This document shows, piece after piece, positions 17,562-25,396 of a stretch of DNA of 64,000 nt (position 1 is the stretch's first letter; each line of letters starts with the position of its first letter). The notes beneath the pieces are model-generated. The model was not told where the DNA came from and did no database searches. It worked only from the letters and a program-made list of their open reading frames with translations. Made by a program: the position numbers and the translations under genes. Source of the stretch: JAOUEA01 sp963734685 (lineage in GTDB: Bacteria > Actinomycetota > UBA4738 > HRBIN12); NCBI GenBank assembly GCA_963734685.1, contig CAVTIC010000001.1, positions 372,001 to 436,000 on the forward strand, in the 5' to 3' direction.

Positions 17562-18704
17562 ATGGCGATCGATATCGGCACCGAGCGAGCGATCGCGATC
17601 GGCATCGACCCGAACGAGGTGCGTGCCGGGCTCGACAGGGGCATGACGTTCCCCGCCCGCTGGTACTGGGACAGGCGCATCTTCGACTTCGAGCTGGCGG
17701 AGATCTTCCCGAAGTCATGGGTCTTCGCGGCTCCCCAGCACGTACTCGCCCGGCCCGGCGACGTCGTCGCGACGCGAGCGGGACACGTGCCGATCGTGCT
17801 CACGCGCGACCTCGACGACGAGCTCCACGGCTTCGTGAACGTCTGCCGCCACCGCGCCTACCCCGTCGCGAAGGAACGCGCCAACCGGAGGCTGCTGCAG
17901 TGCGACTACCACGCGTGGACCTACGAGCTCGACGGACGCTTGCGCAAGGCACCGGGGTGCGAGCTCGAGGCGATGTTCGACACGGAGGATTTCTCGCTCG
18001 TGCCGGTCGCGGTCGAGACCTGGAACGGCTTCGTGTTCGTGAATCCCGACCGCGATGCGATCTCACTGCGCGAGACCTTCCCGACCCTCGCCCGCCTCGA
18101 GGAGCGCGGGCTCGACTTCGCCGGCTTCAGGTTCCACGAGACCTCGACGTACGAGGTCGCCGCCAACTGGAAGATCGGCGTCGAGAACGCGTGCGAATGC
18201 TACCACTGCCCGACGCTGCACTCGGGCAGCTTCGGCAACGCCTTCGAGGTCGGTCCCGAGGAGTATGAGTACGTGAACGACGGGGCGTTGCTCTGCCAGT
18301 TCACCGACTACAACGTCGCGTCCACGACCTGGAAGCACGAGGCCCGCGACGGCGACCGGGGCTTCCGGTTCGTGTACCTGTGGCCGCTCACCTTCATCGC
18401 CCAGGACGATCACGTCGGCTTCACCCACGTGATCGTGCCCACCGGGCCCGACCGGTTCACGAACATCTACGAGATGTACGCGCGCGAGGGCTCCTCACAG
18501 GCCGAGATCGACCGGTGGATGCGCATGTACGCCCAGACGCTGCAGGAGGACGCGGGTGCGATGGAAGCCCAGCAACCGGGGTTGCGATCGAACCTGGTGC
18601 CGAACGGGCGACTCATGCCGTCGCGCGAGAGCGCGATCTCGGCGTTCCATCACCTGGTCTGGCGCTCGTTCGCGGAAGCACTCGGCGTGGACCCCGACAA
18701 CTAG
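17562..18704 (+). CDS. Rieske non-heme iron oxygenase, alpha subunit (betaine-demethylase type)
   Basis: 380 residues from ATG 17562, with GGAGG 6 nt upstream. The Rieske [2Fe-2S] ligands are C95/H97 (CRHR) and C114/H117 (CDYH). The catalytic domain shows NACECYHCPTLH with mononuclear iron ligands H215 and H220. The overall form matches the GbcA/choline monooxygenase/stachydrine demethylase group, which oxidatively removes a methyl group (released as formaldehyde) or hydroxylates a methylamine. The setting among dimethylglycine, sarcosine and betaine-transport genes favours glycine betaine or a related betaine. No dedicated reductase (GbcB-like) gene is present in the window, so the electron donor must be elsewhere. 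Confidence 0.8.
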   Translation: MAIDIGTERAIAIGIDPNEVRAGLDRGMTFPARWYWDRRIFDFELAEIFPKSWVFAAPQHVLARPGDVVATRAGHVPIVLTRDLDDELHGFVNVCRHRAYPVAKERANRRLLQCDYHAWTYELDGRLRKAPGCELEAMFDTEDFSLVPVAVETWNGFVFVNPDRDAISLRETFPTLARLEERGLDFAGFRFHETSTYEVAANWKIGVENACECYHCPTLHSGSFGNAFEVGPEEYEYVNDGALLCQFTDYNVASTTWKHEARDGDRGFRFVYLWPLTFIAQDDHVGFTHVIVPTGPDRFTNIYEMYAREGSSQAEIDRWMRMYAQTLQEDAGAMEAQQPGLRSNLVPNGRLMPSRESAISAFHHLVWRSFAEALGVDPDN

Positions 18705-18740
18705 TCCACCTCAGACTACTGCCACCGGATCATCCGTCGC

Positions 18741-19619
18741 TCACACCTCGTCGAGCGAGGCGAGCATGCGCTGTTGCCACTCGACGGTCGCACCCACCTG
18801 GTTGAACGTGAACATGTGTAGGGCCTGGATCCGGGCGCTGGGATCGCCGAACGCGGGCGCCATGCCCTCGAGCAGCGCATCGGGGCCGAACTTGCCCGGG
18901 GTCAGCAGATGCCCGACCATGCGCTTGTTCTTCTTCAGGTAACGGGCGCTGTCGGCGACGCCGATCCGCGCGCTGATCGTCATCAGCTTCGCCATGTCGG
19001 CGACCCCGGGGGTGCCCAGGTGCACGCCGAGGTGCACACCTTGCCGGCGCATCTCGGCGATCCAGCCCACGATCGCGTCGGGGTTGAAGCACATCTGCGT
19101 GGCCATGTACGAGGCGTAGGGCTGCTTCTCGAGCAGCACCTCGAGCAGCCTCGGGCCCGAGATGTCGGCGTGGCCTTCCGGGTAGCTCGGCACCCCGATC
19201 GTCGTGAACGGATGACCGAGCTCGTGCATCGCGCGGAGCAGGGAGAGCCCGTCGTGCAACTCACCCCGGTCCTTGGCGTCACCGCCCACCACGAACGCCT
19301 CCTGGAACCCGGCCGCACGACACCGGTCGAGCAGCTCGCTGAGATGCGCTCGGTCGCGGATCATGTGAGCCGACAGATGCGGCACGGCGTCGTGACCGCG
19401 TTCGGCCATCTGCTCTGCCAGCTCGATCGTCGACTCGATGCCGTGACTGGGCGAGGCCGTGACCGTGACGTTCGCCCCGTCAGGAAGCGCCTCGGCCGCA
19501 TCGAGCGCGCTCTTCAACGGGATCAGCTCGAACTTCGGCACCGCCACGAGCGCGCGCAGCGGCGCGCGCAGCTCCTCGGGGAGCCTCGCCGCCCGCCGCT
19601 TGCCGAGCTTCAACGCCAC
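18741..19619 (-). CDS. Methylenetetrahydrofolate reductase family protein
   Basis: 292 residues from GTG 19619, with GGTGG 7 nt upstream. TIM-barrel MetF-type enzyme: VPKFELIPLKS at strand 1, NVTVTASPSHGIEST, VVGGDAKDRGE (the family's GGDxxR/K region) and YMATQMCFNPDAIVGW. It interconverts 5-methyl- and 5,10-methylene-tetrahydrofolate. As the last gene of the corrinoid methyltransferase unit it would oxidise the methyl-THF made from the methylamine, feeding the methylene pool that the Sox and DMGO enzymes also feed. An 82-bp gap separates it from the upstream mttB-like gene. Confidence 0.8.
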   Translation of the reverse strand: MALKLGKRRAARLPEELRAPLRALVAVPKFELIPLKSALDAAEALPDGANVTVTASPSHGIESTIELAEQMAERGHDAVPHLSAHMIRDRAHLSELLDRCRAAGFQEAFVVGGDAKDRGELHDGLSLLRAMHELGHPFTTIGVPSYPEGHADISGPRLLEVLLEKQPYASYMATQMCFNPDAIVGWIAEMRRQGVHLGVHLGTPGVADMAKLMTISARIGVADSARYLKKNKRMVGHLLTPGKFGPDALLEGMAPAFGDPSARIQALHMFTFNQVGATVEWQQRMLASLDEV

Positions 19620-19701
19620 TCCGGTCCACCTTCCACGCCGCAACCGCGGGTCATGATGCCGTATCGGCCGCCCGACCGGTGAACCGGAGCCGAACCCCCG
19701 G

Positions 19702-21276
19702 TCATACGTTCGAGTCCGGGAAGCTCGCCTTCTTCCGCTCGATCCACTCCCGCAGCTCCTCGTCCTTCGACTCGTCGATCGGCGGCGCCTCGTACTCGGC
19801 GAGCATTCGCTTCCAGACGGCGTTCGCGCGCATCGCCGCGTCGAGCGAGCCCTCCAGCTCCCACTGCTCGAACGAGTTGTTGTCCGCGATCTCCGACCGG
19901 TAGAAGGCGGTCTCGAAGTTCGCGAGCGTGTGCGCCGAGCCGAGGAAGTGCTGTCCGGGGCCGTTCTCGATGATCGCGTCGACGGCCTGGCCGTTCGGCG
20001 AGAGGTCCATGCCCTTGGCGAGCGCGTGCATCTGACCGCACTGGTCGAGGTCGAGCACGAACTTCTCGTATCCCATCGCGAGGCCGCCCTCGAGCCAGCC
20101 CGCCGCATGGAGCACGAAGTTCGCACCGGCGAGTACCGTCGGCTGCAGCGTGTTGGCGGATTCGTACGCGGCCTGGGCATCAGCGACCTTCGACGCCGTG
20201 AGGGAGCCGCCGCTGCGGAACGGGACGCCGAGCCGGCGCGCGCACGCCGCGAGCGCGTAGAGCACGAGGGCGGGCTCGGGCGTGCCGAAGGTCGGTGCGC
20301 CCGACTGCATCGACATCGACGAGGCGAACGAGCCGAACACGACCGGCGCGCCCGGCCGCACCAGTTGCACGTACGCCATCCCGGCGAGCGCCTCGGCGAG
20401 CGTCTGGGTCGCCGCGCCCGCCGCGGTCGCCGGGCTCATCGCACCCGCCAGGATGAACGGAGTCATGATCACGGCCTGGTTCGCCTCGGCGTAGGCCTTG
20501 GCGGCACCGAGCATGATCGTGTCCCAGACGAGCGGGCTGTTCGCGTTGATCAGGCTCAGCACGTGAGGGGCGGCCTCGAGCGCGTCGGCGCCGAACAGGA
20601 TGCGGGCCATCTCGACCGTGTCCTGCGCGCGTTGGGGGTGCGTGACCGACCCCATGAACGGCTTGTCCGAGTAACGCATGTGCGCATAGACCATGTCGTA
20701 GTGCCGTTTGTTCACCGGCAGGTCGACGGGCTCGCAGACCGTGCCGCCCGAGTGGTGCAGGTACGGCGTGGTGTAGGCGAGCTTCACGAAGTTCCGGAAG
20801 TCCTCGATCGTGCCGTACCGGCGGCCGCCGTCGAGGTCGCGCACGAACGGCGACCCGTAGGCAGGCGCGAACACGGTCGCGGTGCCGCCGACGTGCACGG
20901 TGTTGCTCGGGTCGCGAGCGATCTGGTCGAACTCCCGCGGGGCGGTGACCTGGACGAGTTGGCGCGCCAGTCCGCGCGGGAACCGCACCCGCTCGCCCTC
21001 GATGTCGCACCCGGCGTCCTTCATCAGCTGGAGCGCGTCGGGCGCTTCGCGGAACTCGATGCCGACCTGCTCGAGGATCGTGTCGGCGTTGTGCTCGATC
21101 GTGGCGAGGCCTTCCTCGTTCAGCACCTCGAACGGGGTAAGGGTGCGCGTGATGAACGGTACCCTCTCTGCGACGGCAGCCAGGCGAGCTGCCGCTCGAC
21201 CCTCGCGGCCTCCGGTGCGGCGTCGGCGCGGGGCAGCGGCCCCGTCGCCCGGTTTGGCTGCGGACTCGTCGCTCAT
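19702..21276 (-). CDS. MttB-family (trimethylamine/quaternary amine) methyltransferase, non-pyrrolysine type
   Basis: 524 residues. COG5598-type TIM barrel: LNEEGLATIEHNADTILEQV, HHSGGTVCEPVDLPVNKRHY, INANSPLVWD, SGAPTFGTPEPALVLYALAA and LAGANFVLHAAGWLEGG. The pyrrolysine enzymes have an in-frame UAG; here the frame is uninterrupted, placing it with the MtgB/MtvB/MtpB group that moves a methyl from glycine betaine, proline betaine or similar onto a corrinoid protein. Substrate unknown. ATG 21276 has GAGAGGAGC upstream and overlaps the RACo stop (ATGA). The reading frame extends upstream through the RACo gene but that part is not protein-like. Confidence 0.88.
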   Translation of the reverse strand: MSDESAAKPGDGAAAPRRRRTGGREGRAAARLAAVAERVPFITRTLTPFEVLNEEGLATIEHNADTILEQVGIEFREAPDALQLMKDAGCDIEGERVRFPRGLARQLVQVTAPREFDQIARDPSNTVHVGGTATVFAPAYGSPFVRDLDGGRRYGTIEDFRNFVKLAYTTPYLHHSGGTVCEPVDLPVNKRHYDMVYAHMRYSDKPFMGSVTHPQRAQDTVEMARILFGADALEAAPHVLSLINANSPLVWDTIMLGAAKAYAEANQAVIMTPFILAGAMSPATAAGAATQTLAEALAGMAYVQLVRPGAPVVFGSFASSMSMQSGAPTFGTPEPALVLYALAACARRLGVPFRSGGSLTASKVADAQAAYESANTLQPTVLAGANFVLHAAGWLEGGLAMGYEKFVLDLDQCGQMHALAKGMDLSPNGQAVDAIIENGPGQHFLGSAHTLANFETAFYRSEIADNNSFEQWELEGSLDAAMRANAVWKRMLAEYEAPPIDESKDEELREWIERKKASFPDSNV

Positions 21277-23294
21277 GTGTTGCTCCTCTCGGGTTGGGTA
21301 GCGCGGCGGCGGCGGCGGCGGCGGTCGCCCGCCGCGCCCGGTCGGGCGGGAAGGTCGACGGCAACGGCGAGCCGCGGGAACGGATCGGTGGCGTGCGGGA
21401 TACCCATCGCTCCGACGAAGTGCTCCTGGAATCGGGGCTCCACTGCGGTCTCGAGCTTCTCGACTCGTCGGACGACCCGTTCGATCTCGCCTCGGGCCGC
21501 CAGGTTCAGCAGGGCGATGCGGGCGCCCGTTCCGGCGGCGTTCCCCGCGCTCGTCACGTTCGCGGGGTCGCAGTCCGGCACGAGACCGAGCACCATCGCG
21601 TGCACGGGGTCGATATGAGCGCCGAACGCTCCCGCCAGCCGGATGCGATCCACGGTCTCGATGCCGAACGCGTCCATCAGCAGCCGGCACCCCGCGTACA
21701 GGGCCCCCTTCGCGAGCTGGATCTGGCGCACGTCGTTCTGGGTGATCACGAGACGCGGCGCGCCCGGGAAGTCGTGCAACACGTAGGAGAATGTGCGATC
21801 GTCGGCCTCGACGCGCCGGGTTCGCTCGACGGCCGACCCGTCGATCACCCCGTCGCCCGTGATCACACCGGCGAGGAACAGCTCCGAGATCGCCTCGATG
21901 ATGCCGCTGCCGGCGACCCCGGTCACCGCGGCGGCATCGAACCCCGGGTCGTCGCTCCACCGATCGTCGCCGATCACCCTGAACCGCGGCTCCAGTGACC
22001 CGCGGTCGATGCGCACGCGCTCGATCGCTCCGGGCGCGGCGCGTTGTCCGCACGAGATCTGCGCCCCCTCGAACGCAGGTCCCGTGGGGCTGGAAGCCGC
22101 GAGGAGTCGGTCGCGGTTGCCGAGCACGATCTCGGCGTTCGTGCCGACGTCGACGATCAGATCGACGATCTCCTGGCCGTGCGGAGCCTCGCTCAGGATC
22201 ACGCCGGCCGTGTCGGCGCCGACGTGCCCGGCGATGCACGGCAGGACGTAGACGCGGGCACCGGCGTTCGTCGCGGTCAGCTCGAGCTCTCGGGCCGTCC
22301 GGTGCACCGCCTCGTCGGTGGCCAGCGCGAACGGCGCCCCGCCGAGCTCGGTCGGGTCGAGCCCTAGGAACAGGTGATGCATGATCGGGTTGCCGACCAC
22401 CGTGAGCTCCAGCACGTCGGCAGCGTCGGCATCGGCCTGAGCGCAGAGTTCCGAGGTCAACCCATCCACGCACGTGCGGATCGCGGCCGTGAGCTCGGCC
22501 TCCGACCCGGGGTGCATCATCACGTAGCTCACCCGGCTCATCAGGTCCTCGCCGAAGCGGATCTGCGGGTTCATCGCGCCCGCACTCGCCAGCACCTCGC
22601 CGGTGTGCAGGTCGCACAGATGCCCGGCGACCGTGGTCGACCCCACGTCGAACGCGACGCCGAGCGCGACGTCGTGGAAGCCGGGCCACACCGCCGTGAT
22701 CGTCGATCCGTCGTGGACAGCGACGGTCACGCACCACTCGCCCGCGCGAAGCGTGCGCTGCAGCGAGGCCAGCACGTGGGCGTCGGCCCACAGATCCGCG
22801 AGCTCCCAGTCTCGTTCGAGCGCCTCAGCCAGGCGCTGCAGGTCGCCGCTCGGATCCGCGAGGTCCGGCTCGCGAACCTCGACGTAGTGCAGCCGCACGA
22901 CCGGGTCGACCTCGATCGGGTGGGCGTCGGCTTCCTTGCGCACGACCTGGCGATGGAGCTGGCTCTCCGGCGGAACATCCACGACGAGATCGCCGCACAC
23001 CCGCGCGTGGCATCCGAGCCGACGGTCCGCGGCGAGGCCGCTCCGCTCGCGGTACCGAGTCTCGGGCTCGCTGAACGGCGTGAGGTGATCGGCGCGCGAG
23101 GTGATGCCGTGTTTCGCGAACTGCCCTTCGGCCACGACGATCTGGCACCGACCACAGATGCCGCGGCCGCCGCAGACGGAATCGAGGTCGACGCCGAGCG
23201 AGCGAGCAGCGTCCAGCAGGTTCCTTCCCGTGGCGACCCGGCCCCGCTTCCCCGAGGGCGTGAAGACGACGAGCGAACCCTCGGTGTCGGTCAC
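21273..23294 (-). CDS. RACo-type ATP-dependent activator of corrinoid proteins
   Basis: 673 residues from GTG 23294. An N-terminal plant-type [2Fe-2S] domain (C41, C47, C50 in CGGRGICGRC plus a later LGCHA cysteine) is joined to a large ASKHA ATPase region: FDVGSTTVAGHL (phosphate 1), VVGNPIMHHLFLG, DVGTNAEIVLGN and IRLAGAFGAHID. Such proteins use ATP to reduce inactive Co(II) corrinoid to Co(I), rescuing methyltransferases after oxidation. It overlaps the methyltransferase I gene by 4 bp (GTGA) on one side and the mttB-like gene by 4 bp (ATGA) on the other. Confidence 0.88.
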   Translation of the reverse strand: MTDTEGSLVVFTPSGKRGRVATGRNLLDAARSLGVDLDSVCGGRGICGRCQIVVAEGQFAKHGITSRADHLTPFSEPETRYRERSGLAADRRLGCHARVCGDLVVDVPPESQLHRQVVRKEADAHPIEVDPVVRLHYVEVREPDLADPSGDLQRLAEALERDWELADLWADAHVLASLQRTLRAGEWCVTVAVHDGSTITAVWPGFHDVALGVAFDVGSTTVAGHLCDLHTGEVLASAGAMNPQIRFGEDLMSRVSYVMMHPGSEAELTAAIRTCVDGLTSELCAQADADAADVLELTVVGNPIMHHLFLGLDPTELGGAPFALATDEAVHRTARELELTATNAGARVYVLPCIAGHVGADTAGVILSEAPHGQEIVDLIVDVGTNAEIVLGNRDRLLAASSPTGPAFEGAQISCGQRAAPGAIERVRIDRGSLEPRFRVIGDDRWSDDPGFDAAAVTGVAGSGIIEAISELFLAGVITGDGVIDGSAVERTRRVEADDRTFSYVLHDFPGAPRLVITQNDVRQIQLAKGALYAGCRLLMDAFGIETVDRIRLAGAFGAHIDPVHAMVLGLVPDCDPANVTSAGNAAGTGARIALLNLAARGEIERVVRRVEKLETAVEPRFQEHFVGAMGIPHATDPFPRLAVAVDLPARPGAAGDRRRRRRRATQPERSNT

Positions 23295-24253
23295 GGCCCG
23301 GGCGACACCTCGGGCGCATCGGCGACATCGGGCGCAGCGGCGACCTCGGCCGTGCGGCGGCCGGCGCGACCCCCGCGGCGACGACCCGTGCCGGCGCCCC
23401 CCTCGGACCGACCCTCGCCGTACCTCCCGATCCATGCGGCCGCGTGGGCGTCGGTGCCCATGAGCACGTCTGCGGCCATCACGGCCTGCCGCACGTCCTC
23501 GTGGAGTGGACTCGTGATCGCGCTCGTCATGCCGTTGGCGATCGCCATCGCGAGGAACGCCCCGTTCAGACCGTTGCGGTTCGGAAGCCCGAACGAGACG
23601 TTCGACGCGCCACACGTCGTGTTGACGCCGAGCTCGTCATGCAGGCGTCGCACCAGCGCGAAGACCTGCCGGCCCGCCGTGCCCATCGCGCCCACAGGCA
23701 TCACGAGCGGGTCGACCACGATGTCGTGCGCGGCGATGCCGTGATCGGCCGCCGCGTGGACGATCTTCTCCGCGACCGCGAACCGCACGTCGGGGTCCTC
23801 GCTGATACCGGTCTCGTCGTTCGTGATCGCGACGACGGCGGCGCCGTGCTTCGCGACGAGCGGCAGCACCGACTCGATGCGGTCGTCCTCGCCGGTCACG
23901 GAGTTCACGAGCGGCTTCCCCTGGTAGACGGCGAGCCCCGCCTCGAGGGCGGCCACGATCGACGAGTCGATCGAGAGCGGCACGTCGGTGAGCGACTGCA
24001 CGAGCGTCACCGTCTCCGCGAGGATCGCAGGCTCGTCGGCGAGGGGGATGCCGGCGTTCACGTCGAGCATGTGCGCTCCCGCGGCGACCTGCGCATGCGT
24101 GTCGGCGACGACGGTCGCGTAGTCGCCCGCCTTCATCTCCTCGGCGAGCTTCCTGCGTCCGGTCGGATTGATGCGTTCCCCGATGATCACGAAGGGGCGG
24201 CCCGTGCCGATCACGACCTCCCGGGTCGCCGAGCTCACGACGGTCTCGGCCAC
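23291..24253 (-). CDS. Corrinoid:tetrahydrofolate methyltransferase (pterin-binding, MtgA/AcsE type)
   Basis: 320 residues with a GTG start. Pterin-binding TIM barrel: IIGERINPTGRRKL at the N-terminus, HMLDVNAGIP, PLSIDSS, NSVTGEDDR, DIVVDPLVMPVG and GASNVSFGLPNR. It moves a methyl group between a corrinoid protein and tetrahydrofolate. In this setting it should form methyl-THF from the methyl-corrinoid made by the MttB homologue. The last 35 residues are Arg/Gly/Ala-rich and look like an unstructured tail. Confidence 0.87.
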   Translation of the reverse strand: MAETVVSSATREVVIGTGRPFVIIGERINPTGRRKLAEEMKAGDYATVVADTHAQVAAGAHMLDVNAGIPLADEPAILAETVTLVQSLTDVPLSIDSSIVAALEAGLAVYQGKPLVNSVTGEDDRIESVLPLVAKHGAAVVAITNDETGISEDPDVRFAVAEKIVHAAADHGIAAHDIVVDPLVMPVGAMGTAGRQVFALVRRLHDELGVNTTCGASNVSFGLPNRNGLNGAFLAMAIANGMTSAITSPLHEDVRQAVMAADVLMGTDAHAAAWIGRYGEGRSEGGAGTGRRRGGRAGRRTAEVAAAPDVADAPEVSPGP

Positions 24254-24254
24254 G

Positions 24255-24620
24255 TCAGGCTCCTCCGGGCCCCGGCTCGCCCGCCGGCCGCGCGACGTCG
24301 CCCACGCCGCTCACGTCGTCGCCGCCCTGCACGCCGCCCGATCGGATCGTCGCCTTCAACAGGTCCTCGTCCCACTCCGAGAGGATCCTCACGGTCTCGG
24401 TGTCGACCTCGTGCTGGAGGTCGTCGCCGCACTCGCGGGTGTCCATGCGCATCTGCTCGGTGTAGTCGTCGGACCCGATCAGCCCGGCCACCATGGCGGC
24501 GGCGTCGACGGCTTCCTGGAATCGATCGGGAAGCAGGGCACGCACGCTCTTACCGCGCCCGCCGCGCGCCAACACCTGCATCGGGATGTCGCGCCAGCGG
24601 ATCACCGTCAGTTCTGCCAC
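24255..24620 (-). CDS. Small 'virulence factor' family protein of methyltransferase operons
   Basis: 121 residues. The conserved part (about 5-60: VIRWRDIPMQVLARGGRGKS, ALLPDRFQEAVDAAAMVAGL, SDDYTEQ) matches the small family labelled 'virulence factor' in domain collections, whose function is unknown and which in my recollection often sits in MttB clusters. The C-terminal third is Gly/Asp-rich. It has no cofactor motif. It lies between the corrinoid protein gene (53-bp gap) and the methyltransferase I gene (one base apart), so a role in the methyl-transfer complex is likely but unproven. Confidence 0.7.
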   Translation of the reverse strand: MAELTVIRWRDIPMQVLARGGRGKSVRALLPDRFQEAVDAAAMVAGLIGSDDYTEQMRMDTRECGDDLQHEVDTETVRILSEWDEDLLKATIRSGGVQGGDDVSGVGDVARPAGEPGPGGA

Positions 24621-24673
24621 TCGTTCCCCTTCCCGATCGACCGGCTCCCGATCGGCCTCGTCGACCTGTGCGG

Positions 24674-25375
24674 CTACGAAGCCGTCGCGGCGGCGCGCCT
24701 GGCCATCACCAACGCCTGTGCGGTCTCTGCGGCGACCGCCGCATCGCGGCAGTAGGCGTCGGCCCCGACCGCCATGCCGAACTCCTCGTTCAGCGGCGCG
24801 CCACCGACGAGGACGATGTACTTGTCGCGCAGCCCCTTGGCCTCGAGCTCGTCGATCACCACCTTCATGTAGGGCATCGTGGTCGTGAGCAGCGCGCTCA
24901 TCCCGAGGATGTCGGGCTGGTGTTCCTCGAGCGCGGCGAGGTAGTCCTCCACCGGGTTGTTGATACCGAGGTCGATCACGTCGAAGCCGGCACCCTCCAG
25001 CATCATCGCCACCAGGTTCTTCCCGATGTCGTGGATATCGCCTTTCACGGTGCCGATCACGACCGTGCCCATGCGCTCGGCCCCGGTCTCGGCGAGCAGG
25101 GGTCTGAGCACCTCCATGCCGGCCTTCATCGCGTTCGCGGCCAGCAGCACCTCGGGCACGAACAGGATGCCGTCGCGGAAGTCGATCCCTACGATGCGCA
25201 TGCCTTCGACGAGGGCCTCGTTCAGCACTTTGTCGGCGGGCCAGCCGCGTTCCAGCAGGATGTTCGTACCCTCGAAGATCTCGTCGGCGAGCCCGTCGTA
25301 GAGATCGTCGTGCATCTGCTTGACGAGCTCCTCGTCGGGAAGCGTCCTGAGATCGAGCTCTTCCTCGTCGGTCAT
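24674..25375 (-). CDS. Corrinoid (B12-binding) methyl-carrier protein, MtgC/MttC type
   Basis: 233 residues. The N-terminal four-helix cap (about 10-95, EGMRIVGIDFRDGILFVPEVLLAA) precedes a Rossmann-like B12 domain with GDIHDIGKN at 112-120, where H115 is the lower cobalt ligand, and later the GMSALLTTTMPYM and VGGAPLNEEF blocks. It carries the methyl between the MttB homologue and methyltransferase I. First gene of the methyltransferase unit, 21 bp after the DMGO-type gene. Confidence 0.9.
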   Translation of the reverse strand: MTDEEELDLRTLPDEELVKQMHDDLYDGLADEIFEGTNILLERGWPADKVLNEALVEGMRIVGIDFRDGILFVPEVLLAANAMKAGMEVLRPLLAETGAERMGTVVIGTVKGDIHDIGKNLVAMMLEGAGFDVIDLGINNPVEDYLAALEEHQPDILGMSALLTTTMPYMKVVIDELEAKGLRDKYIVLVGGAPLNEEFGMAVGADAYCRDAAVAAETAQALVMARRAAATAS

Positions 25376-25396
25376 GTCGCCTCCCTCATCAGCCGC

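Noticed and set aside
14699..17803. One open frame on the minus strand spanning the PYROXD2-like gene and the region of the secreted protease (over 1000 codons)
   Set aside because: Only the part below 16312 is protein-like. The upstream part is an Arg/Gly-rich shadow of the protease gene in another frame, and the protease has its own signal peptide and zinc motif.
19702..21276. Pyrrolysine (UAG) readthrough in the MttB homologue
   Set aside because: The frame has no internal TAG; the protein is full length with sense codons, so it belongs to the non-pyrrolysine group.
19702..22791. Apparent giant MttB fusion extending upstream through the RACo gene
   Set aside because: The N-terminal extension has the low-complexity Arg-rich composition of a shadow frame. 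The ATG at 21276 has a strong ribosome site and overlaps the RACo stop in the usual ATGA manner.
25376..25396. Cobalamin or glycine riboswitch ahead of the corrinoid or Sox genes
   Set aside because: Gaps before these genes are too short (21 bp before the corrinoid gene, 152 bp before soxB) and show no B12-box or glycine-aptamer-like conserved core.
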